Assembly: GCA_943704525.1 (NCBI GenBank)
Contig: CALSCQ010000444.1
Span: forward strand, 1-15,182
Direction: 5' to 3'
Length of the DNA: 15,182 nucleotides
From: Pigoraptor vietnamica
Taxonomy: Eukaryota > Opisthokonta > Filasterea
The notes below the pieces were generated by a model. That model was not told where the DNA came from and ran no database searches. It worked only from the letters and a program-made list of their open reading frames with translations. The number at the start of each line of letters is the position of its first letter. Positions within the stretch are counted from its first letter, which is position 1. A program made the translations under genes and the position numbers. Shown in pieces: positions 8,554 to 15,182 of this stretch.

Positions 8554-11500
8554 ATGGCGGAAGCCGACAAGATGCGGCAGCTGCGACTCGCGCTCGACAT
8601 CGACCTAATGCTGAACGCTCAGGAGTGCGTCAAATATTTTGCGGGCGTCGCACATGATGTTCTCTTCTTCGACGGAGAGTACAGCACAATGTCGGGAGCG
8701 TGTCGCATCAACGCGCCCCTTTTGTGCATCATGCGATCTGAACTGCCCACGGCGTCGGATGCGGCTTCGACGGCCGCCGCCAGCGAAGCGGCGTCGCAGA
8801 TGCGCAACGTGAAAGCCGAAGACAGCACTGGTTACCCCGCGGGGATTTGCGAACTGCTGCTTGCGCATGCCGGGGCGCTTGCGCAATCACTCAACGAACT
8901 CGGACTCGTGCCGTACGGCGGCGCAGCCACCGTAATCGTGCGCCGCGCGCTGCAGCTGCAGCGGACAAAGGAGAAGTCGCAGTCGCCGGTTTCAACAGAA
9001 GGACAACACTCGGCCCCGCGCTCGCCGTCGGCAGCCACGTCGACAGCAGATCTGGCCGCCGCCGAAAACTTGGTTTCGGCGTTGTGGGTGGAGGCATTCG
9101 CAAAGGCGCACGGCAAGACGGAGTTGGACAACAACCTCAGCACCGTCGCTTCCGGGCTCGGCAGTGACGCAGCGGAGCCGGAAGGAAAGACGGCGACGTC
9201 CGCGCTCCTTTGGCAGCTCGATCTGCCCGGGTCTGCTGGGCTATGTCTCGCCCTTTCTTGCCTATTGCTCTGTCCAGACTGGTTCGCCGCGCTCGCCGCC
9301 GATGCGGAGGTGGACAACACGTCCGCCCAAGGAGCGGCGGCCGCGCCAACGGCGGCGACTCCGAATGACAGTGGCGGGATTGAAACGGACATGATCGCCG
9401 TACGTGACGAGATTCGGAACGCAATTGATTGCGCCGTGCGACTCACGGAAAAGCTCCTCGCGTCACGGCGGCCCCTCGTCGTGGAGCATCCCCAGCCCGA
9501 TGCTGCGGTTGCCTTCAGTTTCAACGACGAGGAAATCGAGGAGGCCGATGACGCCGCCGAGTATATCCTCTCGACACTTATTCGCGGCGGGCAAGAACTC
9601 GTCCGCCGATTGTTTTCGACGCTTCCTCGCCGGATGCCGAGCGCTCGCCGCGACCTCTATGCGAGTCTGCTACTTGACGCCGAACAAATGTACCTGGGCG
9701 CGAGAGGAAGGCCAGCGTTGGCCGCACTAATGGCCCGATTCGGACGGTGCGGCGCAGATCACGTCGTGCCGAACGGCTTCTTTTTTCACGCACTCGCCCG
9801 TGTACTCGGTATGGACGTGACGGTGGTGGCCCCGTGCGTGAGTGATGGACTCGATGTGCTGCCGTCGTGGGCTTTGGAGGCTGCATATGCCGAGCTCGCC
9901 GCCGTCGCGCCTATATACTGTTCCACGCTCAGCCGTCCGTTGTCAGATGGTGACAGCAGACCGGCACAGACGCGCTCCAGCTGGACTGCGGCGTCGGCAG
10001 GTCAGGAGGCCGTGACTGTCGTAGACGGCATCTCGCACGCTGCAGAACCCGATGAGGACCACCGGACTCCGCCACCGCTACCCGGCATGCACGGTCGTCC
10101 GTGGGGAAGACTTCCCACGCCGTCGGAGGGAGCTGCGACAACGAGCGGCACCAGGGCGCACCCGATCATCGGGTGCACCATCACGTTTACTGGCGGCGGC
10201 CGTCGCGCGGATGAGTGCCCTCAGCTGGGCTCGAAGGCGCCTGCAAGTCTCGTGCTGGCATACATGCACAACTGTGTATTCCCTGTCGGTCCACTTCCCG
10301 GCACAATCCGCTCTGCTGGTTAGTATGAATATTGCTGTCTGCCTCTGCGTTTGACATTCGAACTGACGCATCAGACTTCGATTGTCTTTTATCACACACA
10401 GGGAAACCGGTTGTCTGCGGTCACCTGCCGGACGAGGAAGGCCTTTCGGCGATCTTCGCGCGACAGAAGGACATCTATGCGCTCATTGGCGGTTTCGCGC
10501 CGCTGTGTCCATTGGTGTTTTCGCCGAGCCCCGACGACGTGGCGCCCGAACTGTGCATCCGTGCCTTCAACACGTGGCATGCGCGGATGAAGTGGTTTGC
10601 CGACGTTGACGACGACGTGTCGGATGGCGACTTCCTCCGTATATCCCACCGCGAAGCGTGCTCACGACTCCAGCTCTTCAGCGGCGCGGCCAACGTCGTC
10701 ATTCAACGCAACAGCACTGACGATTCGGACGATTTGAGTGTGCTGCCGCCTAATGACGCGCCAGCTGACCGCAGAATCGGGGCGCGCATGGACCACACGG
10801 ACACAAGCAGCATGAGCAGCGGCGCACCCACACCAGAAGCAGTCGGCCATCGCAACGGCGCGCCCACATCCGCTCGCGACCGCAAGAAGGATGCTGCCGA
10901 CGACGCCGAATCAAGCAGCAGTCCGAACGATGAGGTAGGTGTGAGCACTGCCATGTGCCAGCCGGTGTACTTGCCGTGTGTGTGTGCACGTGTGTGTATG
11001 TGTGTGTGTGTGTGTGTGTCTTTCTGTCTGTGAGTGTGTGTGCACTTCTGTGTGTGTGTGTGTGTCTTTCTGTCTGTGAGTGTGTGTGCACTTCTGTGTG
11101 TGTGTGTGTGTGTGTGCTTCCGTGTGTGTGTGTGTGTATGTGTGTGTGTGTGTGTGAGCGCGCGCGCGTGTGTGTGCGTGTGTGTGTCTGTGTGTGTGTT
11201 TCTGTATGTGCGGGTGCGCGCGTGTGTCTGTGTGTGTGTGTGTGTGTGTGTGCGTGCGTGTGTGTGTTGTCGCTATGTGTATGTGCGTGTGTTGTTACTA
11301 TGTGTATGTGTACATGTTTGTGTGCATGTGTGCGCGCGTTGTGTGCATGTGTGTTTGTGCGAGAGTGTGAGCCCAAGGGGGAGAGTAGGATGTATCTTAC
11401 GCCGGCTCACTTGACGGCTCGCATTTTAGCCCGCAATCCGTAGGGATACCAAGCGGTCGGGGAAAGGCCGCACGGACAAAGCCGAGCCGCGCTACTTCTT

Positions 11501-14163
11501 ACGCGACCGTAAGCCCAATACTGACGTGGGCGCCGGCGCGGAAGAGAAAGGTCCGCGTGCGGGGGTCCTGGGGACCAACGGCTCACTCGCAGACAACGAT
11601 AGACCTGCGTCAGCGAGTCCGCGGCCAGGCACAACATCTGCCTCAAGCATGCGCAGTACTTCGAATGTGCCAGACGGCGCAAAAGGTGTCCGGCGTACTC
11701 AAAGGCGCGCCCGTGGCGACAGCACCGGCGCTGACGAGACCGCTCGTCGTACGCTGACCGAGAACACGGGCAACAGCGACGAAACAGCCACCGACCGAGC
11801 GTGTCGAACGCAGGGTCCCACGGCGGCAGGCCCATCACCACCCGATGGCAATGCGAGGGGAGCCCGGCGCAAGCGAAGGCGCGGGAGTAGCGATGGCACC
11901 GGCCCGGACGAGGCGCGCGGGAAAAGGCGGAGTGGCAACAGCGACGAAACAGGTACGCCCAACCGAGAGCGTCGAACGCAGCGTCCCACAGCGACGGGCA
12001 CGTCGCCACCCAATCGCGACGAGAAAGGTTCCCCGCACAAGCGAGGGCGCAAGCGTTGCAACAGCTCCAGCCCTGGCGAGACCCCGGGCCATAGGCCGGC
12101 GAAGAAGCGCACCGTCAAATGCGATGAGATGGACCGAGCGTGTCAGACGCAGAGCCCCGTAGCGGCGGGCACGTCACCGCCCGACGGCAACACTGAACGT
12201 GCACCGCGCAAGCGTAGGCGCGAGCAAAGGCCCGGCACCGAACGCGACGACACCGGCCTTCGCCGTACGCCTGCCAAGCGCGCCGGCGACAGCGACGAAA
12301 TAGACCGAGCACGGCGAACGCAGAGCACCACGGCGGCGGGCGCGAGCACAGACGAGGATGAGTGGGCGATCACGGGGAACGACGAGGGCGGCAACGAGAT
12401 GGACGTCGACGAAGGCAAGAACGATCATGTCGCACAACTCCTCGCCAGATTCGGGCGTCGACCTCCGAAGCTTACTGGAAGAGCGCGCGGAAGCCCCGCC
12501 AGTGAGGGCGACAACGGCACAGACGACGCTGAGTGGGCCATCGCGGGGAACGGCGAGGGCGGCAACGAGATGGACGTCGACGAAGGCAACGGCAGGTTGA
12601 GCCCTGCCGCCGCGAACGAGCGTGTCGCACAACTCCTCGCCAAGCTCGGACGTCGACCTCCGAAGCTTACTGGAGGAGGACGCGGAAACCCCCCCAGCGA
12701 GGGCGTCAACGGCGCGGACGACGCTGAGTGGGCCATCACAAGGAACGACGAGGGCGGTAACGAGATGGACGTCGACGAAGGCAACGGCAGGTTGAGCCCT
12801 GCCGCCGCGAACGAGCGTGTCGCACAACTCCTCGCCAAGCTCGGACGTCGACCTCCGAAGCTTACTGGAGGAGGACGCGGAAACCCCCCCAGCGAGGGCG
12901 TCAACGGCGCGGACGACGCTGAGTGGGCCATCACGGGGAACGACGAGGGCGGAAACGAGATGGACGTCGACGAGAGTGATGAGGACGCCGACGATGACTT
13001 GGAAGTCGCGAGGAACAACGAGGCCACCAACGGGATCTCGGACGTTGACGGAAACGGCAGCGAGTTGCGCGCTGGTGGCGACGAGTATGCCGACGATGAG
13101 ATGGACGTTGATCGTGATGACGAGGACATTGTCAATATGAAGGACGACATCGAGGACGAGGACGAGAGTGCCACATCCGACGAATCCCTCGAACGCGGTG
13201 CGGGAGAACGCAGGGGGAAGGGGAGGAGACGCGGAAGGGCGACGCGGCGCACGGGACGAGCGAGGCGGTCTACCGGGGTGGGGCGCAAATCGCGCGCATG
13301 TGGTCCGCAACAGAGCAACGCGCCCTCGGGAGACGACGGCCGCGCTGATGTGGGCCAGGCTGCGGATGCCGAGTCGGCGCGTTCTGCTGGTGGCACAAGG
13401 CGCGGCGCCAGGACAAAAACGGGCCGGCAGACTCGCCGGCGTCGGAATGCACGACCCCTGACGGAGAGTGCGGACGAGGCTGACCGTGGCGCGGAGAGGA
13501 GCACAAGCACGGACGACGGGGACAAGGACGTGGACGTCGATGGGCCACTCCCCGAGCTTGTGTCAACGATCGAGAGCGAGTATAGAAGGAGCAGACGCGC
13601 TCATATGCCTCGCGCGGTGGGCAAGCGCAACAAGCGGCGCGGCGACGGTCAAAGCGAGCACAACTCTTCGCAAGAGTGGGAGGACCCGGACGACTCTTCC
13701 AGCGACCCGTCAATGGAGTATGACTCGTCCGATCACGCGCTCAACGATGCCGCACGCCAAGCACGTCGGCGTCGCGGCGAAGCGGTCGAACGGGGATTCC
13801 CCAAAACCATCCTGAAACAAGTGGACGACCTTATCGCGTGCATCCTCGAGCCGACCCGTTCTATGGACAAGGACCGGCGAGGTGTGCACCTGCCGGGAAC
13901 GCCGGTTGGAACACGGATCAGGCGAATGCGCGCGCGCTCCGAGGCAATGGCAGTGGACATCCCAGGTCGGTGATGGATAGGACGTCTGCGTGTTCGTAAA
14001 CGTAATGCGGTTGCATGTCGTCAATGTGCCGCTCGCGAGATGATGTGCGAATGTGTGTGTGCCCGTATCCGCGTCAGTGCGTGCACGCTGCTGTAGGGCT
14101 GTCTGATGTGCCGCCGTGTGTGTATGAGCGTGTGTGCAGGTGTGTGAGTGTGCGTGGGTGTGC

Positions 14164-14194
<31 letters not shown>

Positions 14195-14492
14195 GACTGT
14201 GTGTGTTTGTGTGCGACTCTGTGTGTGAGTGCCATGTGTGTGCACATGCATGTGTGTGTGTGGCTGTGCATGTGTGTTTGTGCATGTGTTCACGTGTGTG
14301 TGTATGTGTGTGTGCGTGTGTGTGTGTGTGTGTGCGTGTGTGTGTGTGTGTGTGTGTGCGTGTGTGTGTGCGCGCGCGTGTGTGTGTGTGTGACTCTGTG
14401 TGTGAGTGCCATGTGTGTGCACATGCATGTGTGTGTATGTGTGTGTGCGTGTGTGTGTGTGTGTGTGCGTGTGTGTGTGCGCGTGTGTGTGC

Positions 14493-14525
<33 letters not shown>

Positions 14526-15051
14526 TGTGAGTGAGTGAGTGAGTGAGTGTGAGTGAGAGCGTGTGTCTGCGTGCATGTGCCTGTGGCTGCCACTGTGTGT
14601 GTGTGTGTGTAGTTGTGAGTGTCGTGTTGGCACTGTTCAGTGCATGAATGTGTATGCACTTGTATCGGCATCAGTCCGTGCAATTGTCCACCGACGTACC
14701 TTCATGTACTGCATCCTGGGTGTGATGCGCAAGACTGAGACGAGACAGTGAAGAATTGTGAGCGAAAGTGGGCGTGCGTCCTGTTTGATGTAAGCGGGGG
14801 TGCGGTTACGTTGCCAGGAGCGCCTCCTAATTTTAATATATCACGTGATGTGTGAATAGACGGCGAACAGAACGCTGCACAAGACGACGGCGACGATGGG
14901 GTCAACAAAGACGACGACGACAACGACCTCGTCGCACCCGTCCTTCTGAGCAATCGCGGCCAGCAAGTTGCGGCACCTGCGGCGGAGGGCCATCGGCCAC
15001 TCGATGAGAATGGGGTGGCGGGTACTGACCGTGCCCGCTCCGCGCGACAAG
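8554..15051 (+). CDS. Gene 3: USP-like, possibly inactive, protein with a long repeat-rich tail; 3' end outside the window
   Basis: Exons are 8554-10318, 10402-10934, 11430-13965 and 14860-15051, at least 1,675 residues. The frame continues past a donor at 15052 and the end is not seen. The start GCGATGG is a good Kozak match; an in-frame ATG at 8470 is an alternative. Residues 1-766 look like a very diverged USP domain: Cys box [19 protein letters not shown] (Cys about 231), [15 protein letters not shown] (about 329-343) like the family's QQDAxEF helix, the strand [13 protein letters not shown], and [12 protein letters not shown] (about 652-663) like the Trp...Asp-Asp box. At the expected His position I read PELCIRAF with Glu, and no Gly-His box fits, so it may be a pseudo-protease. 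The zinc-finger Cys pairs are also not evident. From residue 767 on, the tail is disordered, first basic (several KRRR-type nuclear-signal-like clusters), then acidic with tandem repeats, then mixed. A rival reading of residues about 405-427 plus [19 protein letters not shown] is an otubain/OTU-like fold. The exon 3 tail could be a separate gene, but the phases fit one gene. Confidence 0.6.
10319..10401 (+). other. Gene 3 intron 1
   Basis: An 83-base intron, from GCTG/GTTAGT to CACACAG, with a consensus CTGAC branch site at about 10362. It is phase 1 on both sides. The unspliced frame would stop at TAG 10321-10323, and the frame after the acceptor continues with ordinary coding composition. 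Confidence 0.75.
10935..11429 (+). other. Gene 3 intron 2, mostly GT repeat
   Basis: A strong donor, GATGAG/GTAGGT, opens an intron of about 495 bases filled by a GT-rich tract. It closes at CGCATTTTAG with a CTTGAC branch-like site. It is phase 0 on both sides. The next frame is closed by a TGA at 11412, so the acceptor must lie after that. An alternative acceptor at 11513 (CGTAAG) keeps phase too, but would drop a coding-like segment. Confidence 0.65.
10977..11375. repeat. GT-rich microsatellite in gene 3 intron 2
   Basis: Nearly continuous imperfect (GT)n with CTTCTG, CACTTC and GCGCGC interruptions. A 46-base unit beginning TCTTTCTGTCTGTGAG is repeated head to tail at 11019 and 11065. 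The long His-Thr and Cys-Val frames across it are products of the repeat and not genes. Confidence 0.95.
11691..12311 (+). repeat. Degenerate basic protein repeats, about 57 residues each, in gene 3 exon 3
   Basis: The motif RRTQ/CRTQ/CQTQ recurs at 11691, 11802, 11970, 12141 and 12312. The spacings after the first are 168, 171 and 171 bases. Each unit has the order TQxPxAAGxSPPDG, a basic cluster (RRKRRR, KRGRKR, RKRRRE), then SDE(T/I/M)D. The units are diverged in DNA but preserved in phase, which indicates old duplication kept as protein. Confidence 0.75.
12360..12973 (+). repeat. Near-identical 195-base tandem coding repeats in gene 3 exon 3
   Basis: Units start at 12360 (171 bases), 12531 (195), 12726 (195) and 12921 (truncated). 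The full unit encodes 65 residues with the core GGNEMDVDE, then [19 protein letters not shown]. Units 12531 and 12726 differ at five bases, all in the first 33; the remaining 162 bases (12564-12725 against 12759-12920) are identical, which implies a recent duplication or gene conversion. The first unit lacks an 8-residue piece around GRLSPAA. Confidence 0.93.
13966..14859 (+). other. Gene 3 intron 3, largely GT repeat
   Basis: Proposed from CCCAG/GTCGGT to GTGAATAG, about 894 bases, phase 1. Joining here turns the last base of exon 3 plus AC into GAC and opens an acidic frame ([13 protein letters not shown]) matching the style of exon 3. The alternative is that the protein ends at TGA 13971-13973. 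The acceptor is purine-rich and weaker than the others; CCTAAT at about 14825 could be the branch site. Confidence 0.5.
14114..14620. repeat. GT-rich microsatellite in gene 3 intron 3
   Basis: An imperfect (GT)n tract, with a segment containing ACTCTGTGTGTGAGTGCCATG repeated at about 14216 and 14393 (177 bases apart), so parts were duplicated as a block. The GT strand is the sense strand of gene 3, as in intron 2. Long His-Thr frames on the other strand are repeat artefacts. Confidence 0.95.
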
Positions 15052-15182
15052 GTGACTGCAGTTCCCATCGGTCATCTTTGCTCGTCATCCATTGCTTGTT
15101 TATGTTGTTATTTCCACCTCTCATTGCCCGTTCACGTGACATGCGCGCGCGCGCTGACACAAACGTAATCACTCCCCCCCCC
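15052..15182 (+). other. Probable start of gene 3 intron 4 and window end
   Basis: A donor-like ACAAG/GTGACT at 15052 follows exon 4. The downstream frame changes to hydrophobic, uncharacteristic residues, suggesting intron. The window ends in an alternating CGCGCG stretch and a run of nine or ten C, which may mark a sequencing or assembly limit. Confidence 0.4.

Noticed and set aside
8832-9524. Minus-strand frame of 230 codons
   Set aside because: It is antisense to gene 3 exon 1, Ala/Ser-rich from the reverse of GCC/GCG codons.
10750-11443. His-Thr and Cys-Val repeat proteins over the first GT tract
   Set aside because: They arise mechanically from translating (GT)n or (CA)n. The tract is bounded by good splice sites of gene 3.
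12174-13525. Long minus-strand frames of 378 and 366 codons over exon 3 of gene 3
   Set aside because: They are antisense shadows of a GC-rich, repeat-rich coding exon. Their Ser/Val-rich repeats mirror the sense acidic repeats, and the plus frame joins neatly to exons on both sides.
13710-14683. Minus-strand frames of 307 and 220 codons over the second GT tract
   Set aside because: The His-Thr repeats are microsatellite translation, and the rest is antisense to exon 3.

Overview
This is the left end of a linear eukaryotic chromosome. The first 169 bases are C-strand telomere (CCCTAA repeats, so a TTAGGG-type telomere). The genes behind it are GC-rich and interrupted by short spliceosomal introns with CTGAC/CTAAT-like branch points and relaxed donors (GTGGGT, GTTAGT, GTAGGT). 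The TTAGGG repeat argues against the usual land-plant TTTAGGG type. Protist, fungal and other lineages remain open, and I do not recognise the species.

Layout: telomere (1-169); gene-poor subtelomeric DNA (170-934); gene 1 on the minus strand (935-2981, three exons); an AT-richer gap with no convincing gene (2982-4525); gene 2 on the minus strand (4526-7504, three exons); a divergent intergenic region with GT and GA microsatellites, a 21-base direct repeat and a TGACGTCA palindrome (7505-8553); gene 3 on the plus strand (8554 to at least 15051, four exons seen, 3' end beyond the window). Two long GT-rich tracts (about 10977-11375 and 14114-14620) lie inside two introns of gene 3.

All three genes appear to encode strongly diverged ubiquitin-specific-protease-like (USP, peptidase C19-like) domains. 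Gene 2 keeps a Cys box, both CxxC finger pairs, a Gly-His box and a Trp...Asp box. Gene 1 keeps the same landmarks with looser finger spacing; its Cys box lies in a separate upstream exon that the long open frame does not contain. Gene 3 keeps a Cys box, an Asp-Ala-x-Glu-Tyr helix like the family's QQDAxEF and a Trp...Asp box, but I cannot find the Gly-His box, so it may be inactive. It carries a very long low-complexity tail with tandem repeats. The reading is therefore a subtelomeric cluster of fast-evolving deubiquitinase-like genes. Exon joins were chosen by splice motifs and reading-frame phase alone; function is inferred from motif order, with no database search.
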